Assembly (NCBI GenBank): GCA_900472395.1
Contig: UCHV01000032.1
Span: 62,001 to 126,000 of the forward strand
DNA: 64,000 bases
DNA from: Hyphomicrobiales bacterium
Lineage (GTDB): Bacteria > Pseudomonadota > Alphaproteobacteria > Rhizobiales > Rhizobiaceae
Reading direction: 5' to 3'
Part shown: positions 43,014 to 52,292 of the stretch, one piece after another
Numbering within the stretch: the stretch's first letter is position 1
How the letters are laid out: the number at the start of each line of letters is the position of its first letter
Program-made: the position numbers and the translations under genes
Notes under the pieces: generated by a model
What the model was told of the DNA's origin: nothing
What the model saw: the letters and a program-made list of their open reading frames with translations, nothing else
Databases searched by the model: none

Positions 43014-44009
43014 TTATTCGGCAGCCATCAATTCCGCAACCGGCACAGGCACGTCTTCCGACTTGGCGCGAAAATGGCTCGGCGGTGCGCCGATGATACG
43101 CTTGAAGGCACGGCTGAACGAGGCCTCGGCATCATAACCCAACCGGTCGGCGATCACCGAAACCCGCATGCCCTCTTTCAGCCAAAGCCGCGCCTGGTGC
43201 ATGCGCACCCGCGCCACGTAACGGGCTGGCGTTTCACCGACCACCTTGGCAAAGCGTTCCGCAAAACCGGAGCGTGACGCACCCATATGGCGGGCAAGCT
43301 CTGCCACCGACCAGTCGCGTTCCGGCTCCAGATGGATGGCCGCAAGCACACGCCCGACATCGGGACTGCGCACGGCAGCAATCCAGCCATTGGTCTTACC
43401 GCATCCATGCTCCACCCAGGTGCGGATCATCGTTGCCATCAGCACGTCCGCCAGGCGCGCCAGAATTCCGCCCGCACCGACGCGGTCCAGATCCACCTCG
43501 CGCGCCATCGCCTCCAGCAGATGCGGGATAGTCGGTTCGCTGCGTGCCAGATCGGTCGTCGTCATCACATCCGGCATCATCTGCAGAAGCGGATGCAGCC
43601 TGTCCAGATTGAAGCGCATCGAGCCGTTGAAGATCTGTGTCTCGCCGGGCTCGTTCTGGCATTTCACATCATAGACGCCGGAGCAGATCTTTGTGCGCCC
43701 ATAGCGTTCGAACGGCACCGGCGGAATATCCGGATGACCGGCCACCACATGCGCGCCACCGCGCGGCACCAGCACGGCGTCTCCCGCCTTCAGTTCCAGC
43801 CATTCGCTTTGTCCCTCGAGCCGCAACACGGCTGAGCCGGACTGGATGAAATGAAACCGCGCCGCCTCCTGTTGCGGAAAGGCCGTCGCCCAAGGCGAAG
43901 CTGGCCGACAACGACCATATTCAACCCCATCGAGACGCAGCCCTCGCAGCATTTCGCTCAGCGGGTCGGAAGGAAGCTCAAACGGAAAATTGGACGAATG
44001 ATCAAGCAT
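43014..44009 (-). CDS. AraC family regulator with cupin sensor
   Basis: 331-aa regulator. N-terminal cupin (about 40-200, the AraC-binding/cupin_6 type; 'FHFIQSGSAVLRLEG', 'GDAVLVPRGGAHVV') and C-terminal double HTH (about 225-315; 'WSVAELARHMGASRSGFAERFAKVVGETPARYVARVRM', 'SVIADRLGYDAEASFSRAFKRIIG'). Start at 44009. Divergent from the MFS gene at 44083; the 73-bp gap suggests direct control of that exporter. Confidence 0.92.
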   Translation of the reverse strand: MLDHSSNFPFELPSDPLSEMLRGLRLDGVEYGRCRPASPWATAFPQQEAARFHFIQSGSAVLRLEGQSEWLELKAGDAVLVPRGGAHVVAGHPDIPPVPFERYGRTKICSGVYDVKCQNEPGETQIFNGSMRFNLDRLHPLLQMMPDVMTTTDLARSEPTIPHLLEAMAREVDLDRVGAGGILARLADVLMATMIRTWVEHGCGKTNGWIAAVRSPDVGRVLAAIHLEPERDWSVAELARHMGASRSGFAERFAKVVGETPARYVARVRMHQARLWLKEGMRVSVIADRLGYDAEASFSRAFKRIIGAPPSHFRAKSEDVPVPVAELMAAE

Positions 44010-44082
44010 GGCGGATTTTCTAGCATGGAAACTCCAGCGCGTCACGCATATCTCTTGATCAACCGCAAATCAGGAGATCACC

Positions 44083-45291
44083 ATGCTGGACCATATCCCT
44101 TCGCCGGGCGGAGACGCCCGGGCGGACGAACACGTCGCGCGTTGGGGCGCCGTCACTTCCATGACATTGGGTGTCTTCGGCCTCGTAACCGCAGAATTCC
44201 TGCCGGTAAGCCTGCTCACGCCGATTTCGGGTGACCTCGCCGTCACCTCCGGCGTCGCCGGCCAATCGATTACCATGACGGCCATCGTTGCCGCCATCGC
44301 CGGCCCGGCCGTCGTCATCGGCACCCGCAAATACGATAGGCGCTGGACCGTGCTGGTTCTCACCATGACGCTGATCATCTCCAGCCTCATCGCGGCAGCC
44401 GCCACCAGCATTTATACGCTGCTGGCCGCCCGCTTCCTGCTCGGCATCGGGCTTGGTGGCTTCTGGGCCATGTCGGCGGCACTCGCCATGCGCCTCGTGC
44501 CGCCGCATCTGATGCCGCGCGCCATGGCCATCATCATGGCGGGCGTCTCGCTTGCCACAGTCTGTGCCGCCCCGCTCGGGGCCTGGATCGGCGCCACAAT
44601 GGGTTGGCGCGCCGCATTCGGCCTGTCGGCCGGCATCGGTGGCGTTGCCCTTCTCGTGCAGGCATTCACCCTGCCCGCCATGCCGCCAAGCGGTCATGCC
44701 GGTCTTGCGACGATGGCGGCGCTATTGCGTCGCCCGGCCATGCGGCTTGGCCTCATGACCATCCTTCTGGTCATCACCGGCCATTTCGCTGGCTTCACCT
44801 ATATCCGTCCGTTCCTGGAACGGGTGCCGCATCTGGGCGTCGAGACCATCTCGCTGATCCTGCTTGCCTATGGCGTCGCCGGTTTCTTCGGCAACCTGCT
44901 TGGCGGCTTCGTATCGGAGCGCAGCCCGCGCTTGTCGATCACCATCTTCGCCAGCTTGGTTGCAGCTGCAGCCGTCAGCATGGCTGTCGCCGGCAGTTCG
45001 GAGATCGTTGCGGCAACTGCGGTTGCCATCTGGGGTCTCGCTTTCGGGGCAATCCCCGTCAGCCTGCAGAGCTTCGTCGTCCGCGCCGGTTCGGATGAGG
45101 CCGAAAGCGCCGGCGCACTGATGCTGACAACGTTCCAGATCGCCATTTCCAGCGGCGCGGTCCTCGGCGGCATTCTCATCGAAACCCAGGGACCGATCGC
45201 GGTGGTATCCTTCCTCGCCGTCGGCGCTCTCCTCGGCGCATCGGTGATGGGAAGCCTCGGCGAACGCCAGCGTCGCCTGTCGATGGGCTGA
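44083..45291 (+). CDS. MFS transporter, purine-nucleoside-efflux-like
   Basis: 402-aa major facilitator with 12 predicted helices. The N-terminal 'VTAEFLPVSLLTPISGDLAVTSGVAGQSITMTAIVAAI' and 'LGIGLGGFWAMSAALAMRLVP' blocks resemble NepI/YdhP/Ara-efflux type DHA1 exporters. The paired AraC regulator is divergent, as is usual for inducible efflux. Substrate not determined. AGGAG precedes the ATG. Confidence 0.9.
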   Translation: MLDHIPSPGGDARADEHVARWGAVTSMTLGVFGLVTAEFLPVSLLTPISGDLAVTSGVAGQSITMTAIVAAIAGPAVVIGTRKYDRRWTVLVLTMTLIISSLIAAAATSIYTLLAARFLLGIGLGGFWAMSAALAMRLVPPHLMPRAMAIIMAGVSLATVCAAPLGAWIGATMGWRAAFGLSAGIGGVALLVQAFTLPAMPPSGHAGLATMAALLRRPAMRLGLMTILLVITGHFAGFTYIRPFLERVPHLGVETISLILLAYGVAGFFGNLLGGFVSERSPRLSITIFASLVAAAAVSMAVAGSSEIVAATAVAIWGLAFGAIPVSLQSFVVRAGSDEAESAGALMLTTFQIAISSGAVLGGILIETQGPIAVVSFLAVGALLGASVMGSLGERQRRLSMG

Positions 45292-45337
45292 TCCGACCGG
45301 TTCCGCCGACCGCCACCCGAACCATGCACCACACCAC

Positions 45338-45370
45338 ATCCGACCGGCATCCTTGTCGGTCGGATTTTTC
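45338..45370 (+). terminator. MFS gene terminator
   Basis: ATCCGACCG / CGGTCGGAT stem followed by TTTTTC, 47 bp after the MFS stop. Its presence argues against starting the next gene upstream of it. Confidence 0.85.
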
Positions 45371-45461
45371 ACTTTTAGTCCCGGCGGCGATATTTTTGCT
45401 CTTGGCAACGATCAAGTCGCGGCGTTACGACGACAGAACTTTCATTCTGCCCCGCGGTCCC

Positions 45462-46172
45462 ATGCCCCCTCGCAAAATCGCTTCCCTCATCTTCAATCCC
45501 ATCCTTGCCGGCGCAAGCCTTCGCGAGCGCCTGATCGCAGGCCTCGGGGCGTTGGTCGGCATCGCGCTCACCGGTGTGCTGGCGGGCCTGATGATCGGCC
45601 ATGGCATATCGCCGCTGCTGGTCGCACCCATGGGCGCCTCCGCCGTGCTGGTGTTTGCCGTTCCGGCCAGCCCCCTGGCGCAGCCATGGTCCGTGATCGG
45701 CGGCAACACGCTTTCGGCGGCGGTTGGCCTGCTGGTCGCGCATTTCGTGTCCGAACCGGTCCTGGCCACCGGCATCGCCGTGTCGCTTGCCATACTGGTC
45801 ATGTCGATCACCCGCTGCCTGCATCCGCCAGGCGGCGCGGCAGCCTTGATGGCGGTGCTGGGTGGTGGCGCAGTCGATGCCTGGGGACCGCTTTTTCCGG
45901 TCATGCCGGTTCTGCTCAACGCGGTCGTGCTGACCATCGCCGGCATCGTCTTTCACCGCATCTGCGGCCGTTCCTATCCGCATCGTCCCGCGCCAAACGT
46001 CACGGCGCCCAATGTGCCGGTGCCGCCGGCCATCCCGAATTTCGAGGAGGAGGATGTCGATGCCGCTCTCGCCCATCTCGATGAGACATTCGACATCGAT
46101 CGCGAAGACCTGATCCGCCTGATGCGACAGGTGGAAGCCGAGCATATCGCCCGGCGCACTGCACTCAAATGA
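45462..46172 (+). CDS. HPP family membrane protein
   Basis: 236-aa inner membrane protein with four helices and the LHPPGGAAAL motif (about residues 123-132) that defines the HPP family; some cyanobacterial relatives act in nitrite transport. The start at 45462 lies after the upstream terminator but has no clear Shine-Dalgarno. The C-terminal ~60 residues are soluble, acidic and helical (FEEEDVDAALAHLDETFDIDREDL). Function not established. Confidence 0.87.
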   Translation: MPPRKIASLIFNPILAGASLRERLIAGLGALVGIALTGVLAGLMIGHGISPLLVAPMGASAVLVFAVPASPLAQPWSVIGGNTLSAAVGLLVAHFVSEPVLATGIAVSLAILVMSITRCLHPPGGAAALMAVLGGGAVDAWGPLFPVMPVLLNAVVLTIAGIVFHRICGRSYPHRPAPNVTAPNVPVPPAIPNFEEEDVDAALAHLDETFDIDREDLIRLMRQVEAEHIARRTALK

Positions 46173-46173
46173 C

Positions 46174-46205
46174 AAACGGCGCCCGAGGAGGCGCCGTTTC
46201 CATTT
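46174..46205. terminator. HPP gene terminator
   Basis: AAACGGCGCC / GCGCCGTTT stem, 7-nt loop, directly after the HPP stop; A/T-rich flanks on both sides allow it to work for the convergent UPF0114 gene too. Confidence 0.8.
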
Positions 46206-46223
46206 CTCGGATCATTGACAGGA

Positions 46224-46745
46224 TCAGATTTTGAGGTCGCTCTTGTCCGCCTTCACCGAGGCCATGATCTTTTCCAGCCAGCCGAGCATGACGGCCGAAA
46301 CCACGAAGGCCAGATGAATGATGGTGTACCACATCAGCTGACCATCAGTGTATTTTGCCGCATTGAGGAATATCTGCAGGAGGTGGATCGAAGAGATCGC
46401 CACGATGGACGATGCCACCTTAATCTTCAGGCTGCCGGAATCCAGCTTGCCGAGGAAGGAAACGTCGGCTTCGGTTTCATCGAAACGGCTAACGAAATTT
46501 TCGTATCCGGAAATCATCACCATGACGATCAGGCTTGCCACCAGCGCGGCATCGATCAGGCCGAGCATGGCGAGGATCATGCCGTTCTCATCCAGCGTGA
46601 AGACGTTCATCGCGACTTTCCAGAACTTGGCGGCAAACGACACCGCGTAGACGGCAAGCGCCGCAACAAGCCCGAGGTAAAAGGCAACGAGAATCCATCG
46701 GCTCGACAGAATGATCTTTTCCACGAGCAGTTCCAGCGATTTCAT
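46224..46745 (-). CDS. UPF0114 (YqhA-like) membrane protein
   Basis: 173-aa inner membrane protein, TIGR00645/UPF0114 family. Four hydrophobic helices; family-typical 'LLVEKIILSSRWILVAFYLGL' start and 'MVMISGYENFVSRFD' block are present. Function unknown in all members. Upstream 46746-46881 shows no gene. Confidence 0.92.
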   Translation of the reverse strand: MKSLELLVEKIILSSRWILVAFYLGLVAALAVYAVSFAAKFWKVAMNVFTLDENGMILAMLGLIDAALVASLIVMVMISGYENFVSRFDETEADVSFLGKLDSGSLKIKVASSIVAISSIHLLQIFLNAAKYTDGQLMWYTIIHLAFVVSAVMLGWLEKIMASVKADKSDLKI

Positions 46746-46881
46746 AGGGGGCGGTCTCCGAATGTCTTGGGGTGCGGATCAGATAGTGGCTGACCACGAC
46801 ACCCGCAAGACGACGGAACCTGCCCGCGACGCCAAGTCGCGATTTTCATGACGATTGCCAGTTCCGGTGTGGATCGCCGGG

Positions 46882-47655
46882 TTAGCTGCGCAAGCGATAT
46901 CCGGTGCGGAAAATCCAGGCGAGGATCGACAGGCAGATGACCAGAAACAGGCCGATCATGCCGAGGCTGACGATAGGGTTGACGTCAGCGATCTCGAAGA
47001 AACTCCAACGGAAGCCGCTGACCAGATAGAGAACCGGGTTGAAGTGGCTGACCGCCTGCCAGAACGGCGGCAACATGTCGATGGAATAGAAGCTGCCACC
47101 GAGGAAGGTCAAAGGCGGAACGATCAGCATCGGCACGATATTGAGCTGTTCGAAATTTTTCGCCCAGATGCCGATAATGAAACCGAACAGGCTGAAGGTG
47201 ACGGCCGTCAGCACCAGAAACACGACCATCATCACCGGGTGGGCAATGTGGATATCGACGAAGAACGAGGCCGTCGCAAGAATGATCAGGCCGATGATCA
47301 GCCCCTTGCTGGCCGCCGCACCGACATAACCGAGCAACACCTCCGTCATCGCCACCGGCGCCGACAGGAGCTCATAGATCGTGCCGGTAAATTTCGGGAA
47401 ATAGATGCCGATCGAACCGTTGGCGATACACTGCGTCAAAAGCGTCAGCATGATTAGGCCCGGCGTGATGAACGAGCCGTAGGACACGCCGCCGACTTCC
47501 TGAATACGCGAGCCTATCGCCGTGCCGAACACGATGAAATAAAGCGATGTGGTGATGACCGGCGAGATGACGCTCTGCAGAAGCGTGCGGCGCATGCGGG
47601 CCATCTCGAAATAATAGATTGCCTTGACCGCTTCGAAATTGAACCGCGCGCTCAT
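46882..47655 (-). CDS. ABC-2 type transporter permease
   Basis: 257-aa permease with six helices, of the YadH/NodJ-like ABC-2 family ('YFEMARMRRTLLQSVISPVITTSLYFIVFG', 'LRRTLL', 'PLTFLGGSFYSIDMLPPFWQ'). It exports an unknown substrate, possibly a polysaccharide, lipid or drug. The start overlaps the ATPase stop by 4 bp (ATGA). Confidence 0.92.
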   Translation of the reverse strand: MSARFNFEAVKAIYYFEMARMRRTLLQSVISPVITTSLYFIVFGTAIGSRIQEVGGVSYGSFITPGLIMLTLLTQCIANGSIGIYFPKFTGTIYELLSAPVAMTEVLLGYVGAAASKGLIIGLIILATASFFVDIHIAHPVMMVVFLVLTAVTFSLFGFIIGIWAKNFEQLNIVPMLIVPPLTFLGGSFYSIDMLPPFWQAVSHFNPVLYLVSGFRWSFFEIADVNPIVSLGMIGLFLVICLSILAWIFRTGYRLRS

Positions 47656-48605
47656 GCCCGCTCTCCGATCAGCTTTACAAAAATATCCTCGAGCGAACTC
47701 TGGTGGGTGGAAATATCGCCGAGCGGCACGTGAGCCGCGGCAAGCGCCTTCATCAGCGCCGCGATCCGGCTTCCACCGCCATTGCCTTCGGTCTCGTCGG
47801 CCGCATAATCATGCACCAGCGCATGGCCGTCATCGACCAGCTTGAGGTCGAAAGCTTCAAGACCGGGCGGCACCGCCGATAGCCGTTGGGTGAGTTCGAG
47901 ACGCAACTGCTTGGAACCGAGCTTCTTCATCAGCGTGCGCTTGTCTTCGATCAGCAGCAGTTCACCGGCGTTGATGACGCCGACGCGGTCGGCAATCTCC
48001 TCCGCCTCCTCGATATAATGGGTGGTGAGGATGATGGTGACGCCGGTGGCGCGCAGCTTTTCCACCACCTGCCACATGTCGCGGCGGAGGGTGACGTCGA
48101 CACCGGCGGTCGGCTCGTCGAGAAAGAGGATGCGCGGTTCATGCGCCAGCGCCTTGGCGATCAGCACGCGCCGTTTCATTCCACCCGAAAGCTCGCGCAG
48201 CATGTTGTTGCGCTTGTCCCACAGGGACAGGTCTTTCAAAATCTGTTCGATCAACGCCGGGTTCTTGCCCTTGCCGTGCAATCCGCGCGAAAACGTCACC
48301 GTGTTGATCACGGTTTCGAACTGGTCGGTGGTCAGTTCCTGCGGCACCAGCCCGATCATTGAGCGGGTGGCGCGAAAATCGCGCACAACGTCATGGCCGC
48401 CGACGGTCACTTGCCCGCCCGACGGATTGACGAGCCCGCAGACAATCGAGATCATCGTCGTCTTGCCGGCACCGTTCGGGCCAAGCAGCGCAAGGATTTC
48501 GCCTTCGCGGATATCGAGATCGACGCCTTTCAGCGCCTTGAACCCGTTATTGTAGACCTTGGTGAGATTGCGAATGGAGACGATCGGTGAACTGGCTGAT
48601 GTCAT
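47652..48605 (-). CDS. ABC transporter ATP-binding protein
   Basis: 317-aa ATPase partner of the overlapping ABC-2 permease. Walker A GPNGAGKTT (about 39-47), Q loop LVPQE, signature LSGGMKRR (about 139-146), Walker B ILFLDEPTAGVD and the switch His in ILTTHYIEEAEE. The C-terminal ~80 residues form an extra regulatory segment as in YadG/NodI-like proteins. First gene of the pair; promoter lies in the 635-bp region to the right. Confidence 0.94.
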   Translation of the reverse strand: MTSASSPIVSIRNLTKVYNNGFKALKGVDLDIREGEILALLGPNGAGKTTMISIVCGLVNPSGGQVTVGGHDVVRDFRATRSMIGLVPQELTTDQFETVINTVTFSRGLHGKGKNPALIEQILKDLSLWDKRNNMLRELSGGMKRRVLIAKALAHEPRILFLDEPTAGVDVTLRRDMWQVVEKLRATGVTIILTTHYIEEAEEIADRVGVINAGELLLIEDKRTLMKKLGSKQLRLELTQRLSAVPPGLEAFDLKLVDDGHALVHDYAADETEGNGGGSRIAALMKALAAAHVPLGDISTHQSSLEDIFVKLIGERA

Positions 48606-49240
48606 GGGGAAACTTCTGGTGGATGAACCGCTGAGGTGCCGGATATAGGCTCAGTGCTTCGCGAAAACATCCCCCGTCTGCAGTTATCCGTTTTGAAGGA
48701 CAATCCGAGAAACACGACAATGATGACTGTCGAGTAGGAATGTCGCCGCGCCATGCGGTTTCGATGCCTGTGGATAACCTCAGCTCCCCACCCATGCAAA
48801 CTCAGCGAATACGGGCAATGCGTAAAAACGGCACAACCGTCATAGAGTCGTGATGTTGGCGCGGCATGTTTGCCTCGTGGGGACAGGCCGCATCGCCGCA
48901 CACGCCGCCTGGCTCCGAAGCATGACCATCCGCCTCACCTCGCCCGCCCATCCTCGTTGGGCCGCCGAAGTGCTGTTTTAAGAGGTCGATGGACTTTATT
49001 AGAGGTGCGCATGGCCGCCCATGTCGCCTTGTCGTGATGTATGTAGCCGGGCGTTCCATCCCACGCTCCGCTTTCCTCCCTTGGCCGGCCCCGCGCCGGC
49101 CTTTTTTCTTGTTCGTCGGCAGTCGCGAGCTTGACCACTCTCCTCCAACATCATTTTGCGCAATGCCTTGAGCCTTTCATCTTCAGCGGCTATCTGGAGC
49201 CTCCACAAACCTTCCGCCGTCGAACAAGGTAGCTCCCGGT
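48606..49240. other. 635-bp region with an orphan terminator
   Basis: No credible protein gene. Open frames here lack ribosome binding sites or run through a terminator. An intrinsic terminator on the plus strand (49083-49107) has no gene in front of it, so a small RNA or leader transcript from about 48.8-49.1 kb is possible. A short ORF of 8 codons at 49011 (MAAHVALS) with AGAGG upstream might be a leader peptide. Confidence 0.4.
49083..49107 (+). terminator. Orphan intrinsic terminator
   Basis: Perfect 7-bp stem GGCCGGC / GCCGGCC, 5-nt loop, T6 on the plus strand. It lies 134 bp upstream of the MYG1 gene with no annotated gene before it. Confidence 0.75.
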
Positions 49241-50164
49241 ATGATCCCAGATTTTCTCGTCACCCATTCCGGTGGCTTCCATGCCGATGAGCTGATGTCG
49301 AGCGTCATCCTGACGCGTCTTTTTCCCAACGCGAAACTGGTGCGCAGCCGCGCGCCGGAATGGATCACGCCCGGTTCCGACCGCATCATCTACGATGTCG
49401 GTGGCGCCTACGATGCAGAAGCCGGCATTTACGATCATCACCAGCGCGGCGCTCCGCTACGTGAAGACGGCGCGCCTTACAGCTCTTTCGGCCTGGTCTG
49501 GAAACATTTCGGCCGCGCTTATCTTCTGGCGCTCGATGTGCCGGAGGCGCATGCCGATGCCGTGCACGCCGCGTTCGATGCGAAATTCGTACTGCCAATC
49601 GACCTGCTCGATAATGGTGCGGTCGATCCCTCCGTCGCCGGGCCGCTGGTGAGCCTGACGCTGCCGAGCCTGCTGGCAACCCTGAAGCCCGTCTTCGACG
49701 CCAAGGATGCGGACGCGGACGATAATGCTTTCCACGTAGCGCTATCGGTTGCCCGCACCTTCGTGGAGGCTGGCATTGCCCAGCGCGCGTCGAAACTTCG
49801 CGCCGAAAGCCTGGTGCTCGAAGCCATTGCCGCCACCGGAGACAACCGCGTTCTCGAACTGCCGATGGGCATGCCTTTCCGCCCGGCCATCGTGAAGGCG
49901 GGCGCCGATCACCTGTTGTTCGTCGTTCACCCGCGCGACAAGGACTGGTGCGTCACCGGCATCAGGCTCAGCGATGACGGTTTCGAACAACGCGCCGACC
50001 TGCCGGCGTCATGGGCGGGCCTGAACAATGGCGAGTTGGAAAAGGTATCCGGCGTCATCGGCGCCAGCTTCTGTCACAATGCACGCTTTATCGCGGCTGC
50101 AAAGACGCGGGAAGCAGCGCTTGCGATGGCTGATCTGGCCGTCAAGGAAGCACTGGCGGGTTAA
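49241..50164 (+). CDS. MYG1/UPF0160 family metal-dependent hydrolase
   Basis: 307-aa DHH-related protein of the MYG1 family. Metal-binding motif 'VTHSGGFHADELMSSVIL' (7-24), 'DVGGAYDAEAGIYDHHQRGA' (51-70) and 'SSFGLVW' (about 81-87) are diagnostic. Eukaryotic MYG1 is a 3'-5' RNA exonuclease; bacterial members are uncharacterised. Full length. AAGGTAGC precedes the ATG. Confidence 0.92.
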   Translation: MIPDFLVTHSGGFHADELMSSVILTRLFPNAKLVRSRAPEWITPGSDRIIYDVGGAYDAEAGIYDHHQRGAPLREDGAPYSSFGLVWKHFGRAYLLALDVPEAHADAVHAAFDAKFVLPIDLLDNGAVDPSVAGPLVSLTLPSLLATLKPVFDAKDADADDNAFHVALSVARTFVEAGIAQRASKLRAESLVLEAIAATGDNRVLELPMGMPFRPAIVKAGADHLLFVVHPRDKDWCVTGIRLSDDGFEQRADLPASWAGLNNGELEKVSGVIGASFCHNARFIAAAKTREAALAMADLAVKEALAG

Positions 50165-50179
50165 CCCCGCCAGACAGGA

Positions 50180-51634
50180 TCAATCGCAATAACGGCTGCT
50201 CGACTTGCGCTGGCGCAGGTCGAAGTGGAAATGGTTCCAGTGCTCCTTGTTGGAGCCTGGGCCGAGCACCGTGTTGAAATATTTGCAGCTGTCGGTGCGC
50301 ACGGCTTTCAGAAGCGCGCCCTCGCGGAAGGAGAACAGACCCTTCTTGCGCACGTCGATATCCTTGCCGTTCTTGAGTACGAACTTGCCGACATCGATCG
50401 CGTTTCCGCGCGCATGTTCCGACATCGGATTGTATTTCTGGCGGCTGTTGTTCATGCGGCGGCAGGAATAACCGCCCATCGGCACGATGCGCTTGACGCC
50501 GCTCCAGTAGCGATAGCGCGAGGATGGCGCCAGCTCGTATTTCACCCAGCGGGCAAAGGCGAGCGTGGTCTGGCAGTTGAGCTTCACCGATGGCTTGACG
50601 TCGATATTGCCCGAAAGGCCTGTCAGTTCGACGGGATAGTCGATGCCGCAGCTCGGGCCATCACTGATCCGTTCAAGATTGCGGTATTCGACGCCAAGTC
50701 GGCGTAGCTCGACGCGGCAGGCGGCTTCGGACGCCGGCATGACCTCCGGTCCGCGCGGTGCAATCGGCTCGCGCTCTTCCATGGGGTTCGGTGTGCGCAA
50801 CATGGCCACTTCCTGGGCACGCATCTCGCCCCCGACCTGCCGTGTGCCGAATGGCGTCGACTGGCGTTGCCATGGCTGTTCTCCGCTAAGATCGGCACGC
50901 TGGCCGTTGCCTGAGCGTTTCGGCGGCACGATCACCGGCTCATCCGCCATATTCTGCGCCTGCGCCCTGCCCTGGCGACCGAGCGCGCGAGGACTGTCGC
51001 TGCCGATACCATCGACGACCGGCTGATTGCCGACACCTTCGGCAATATCCGTCTGCTGTTCCTCGGCGAGGCCGACCACACCGCCATTGCCCCCAACACC
51101 GAGGTCAGCATCCATGTTGACGCCGCCATCCGCGCCTTGAGCGGACATGCCCTGCCCACCGGCAACGGCGGCCACGCCTTCATCGCTGTCTATGCTGGGA
51201 AGCCGCCGCTGCTGTGTACGCGCATGGCTTGAGGACGATTGGGAATACGGGTCGGCCTGTTCGGGCGGCATCGGGCCACCCCATTGTTCGTTACCGGTGG
51301 CGGCCGGCATCGGCTGACGGGCGATGCCGCCGTTTTGCGCGCCATACCCTCCGTAGGATGAGCCGGGATTGCCGTTGACGCCCGGTTCGCGCAGGTAACC
51401 GTAGGACTGGCCGTTCTGGACGCTGCCCTGCGGCATGGGGGCAGACCGCGACGACGTTCCGCCATAGGTCTGGTTGGCTGGCATACTCGCGGGCGGCATC
51501 GGCCGAATGGCGCCGACACGCGTACCGCTATCGACACCGACCGGCGGCACGAGCCCCTCGGCCGAACATGCCGTCAGCATTGTCGAGATCATCAGCGAAG
51601 CCGTAACCCGCCGCCAGAAAAGAGCATACGCCAT
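50180..51634 (-). CDS. Extensin-like lipoprotein with LAS-type peptidase motif
   Basis: 484-aa predicted lipoprotein: signal with lipobox LTAC (Cys23). A long Gly/Asn/Gln/Pro-rich low-complexity region (about 25-300) precedes the Extensin-like C domain (about 305-480). That domain carries SEHARGNAIDV and EHWNHFHFD, the SxHxxGxAxD...HxH zinc pattern of LAS-type peptidoglycan peptidases (D,D/L,D-carboxypeptidase type). Four or more cysteines may form disulfides. It probably acts on the cell wall from the outer membrane. Convergent with MYG1. Confidence 0.85.
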   Translation of the reverse strand: MAYALFWRRVTASLMISTMLTACSAEGLVPPVGVDSGTRVGAIRPMPPASMPANQTYGGTSSRSAPMPQGSVQNGQSYGYLREPGVNGNPGSSYGGYGAQNGGIARQPMPAATGNEQWGGPMPPEQADPYSQSSSSHARTQQRRLPSIDSDEGVAAVAGGQGMSAQGADGGVNMDADLGVGGNGGVVGLAEEQQTDIAEGVGNQPVVDGIGSDSPRALGRQGRAQAQNMADEPVIVPPKRSGNGQRADLSGEQPWQRQSTPFGTRQVGGEMRAQEVAMLRTPNPMEEREPIAPRGPEVMPASEAACRVELRRLGVEYRNLERISDGPSCGIDYPVELTGLSGNIDVKPSVKLNCQTTLAFARWVKYELAPSSRYRYWSGVKRIVPMGGYSCRRMNNSRQKYNPMSEHARGNAIDVGKFVLKNGKDIDVRKKGLFSFREGALLKAVRTDSCKYFNTVLGPGSNKEHWNHFHFDLRQRKSSSRYCD

Positions 51635-51874
51635 ACCAGATGCCTTACCTGTCCAAGAGGTCGTCCGTTCTTCGTGACAGATTCGCCACTCTGTCGGATT
51701 CTAGGCGGGCTTGGTAAATGAAACCTTGAGCGATCAAGGCCGTTTCAAGGTCATATCGGGACAGCGATGCCAGGACGCTCCGTTTCAGGCCACCAGGTTT
51801 GCCGGGATTGCCGTCAATATCAAACGCGTCTAACGTCGCGCGCCGCATACCCAACGATGGAACCAGACAACAAC

Positions 51875-52267
51875 ATGACCGACACCGCCAAATCCGTACC
51901 AGCAGGAGAGCTCACGCTCCGCACGCTTGCCATGCCTGCCGACGCCAATCCGGCGGGCGACATTTTTGGCGGCTGGGTCATGGCACAGATGGACCTTGCA
52001 AGCGGCATCCGCGCCGCCGAACGCGCCCATGGCCGCGTCGTCACGGCAGCCGTCAAGGAAATGGCGTTCGAACTGCCGGTGAAAATCGGCGATACGCTGA
52101 ATATCTACACGCAGATTGCAAAAGTCGGGCGTACGTCGATCACGCTGACAGTCGAAGCATGGGCGCAACGCGCCCGCCACCGCGCGCTGGAAAAGGTAAC
52201 GGCCGGCACGTTCATCATGGTGGCGCTGGACGAGGATGGCAAACCGAAGCCGGTGCCGGGCGAGTAA
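51875..52267 (+). CDS. YciA-like acyl-CoA thioesterase
   Basis: 130-aa hot-dog fold thioesterase. The 'NPAGDIFGGWVMAQMDLASGIRA' block (about 21-43) with the catalytic Asp, and 'VGDTL'-like 'KIGDTLNIYTQIAKVGRTSI' are family marks. Start at 51875 (MTDTAKSVPAG) is preferred; an ATG six codons earlier at 51857 is possible. It hydrolyses acyl-CoAs of unknown chain length. Confidence 0.9.
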   Translation: MTDTAKSVPAGELTLRTLAMPADANPAGDIFGGWVMAQMDLASGIRAAERAHGRVVTAAVKEMAFELPVKIGDTLNIYTQIAKVGRTSITLTVEAWAQRARHRALEKVTAGTFIMVALDEDGKPKPVPGE

Positions 52268-52292
52268 TTGCCAGCACCGATTGGTTAGAGGA

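Noticed and set aside
45324..45461. N-terminal extension of the HPP gene to 45324
   Set aside because: It would place the MFS terminator inside the coding region; start at 45462 fits the family better.
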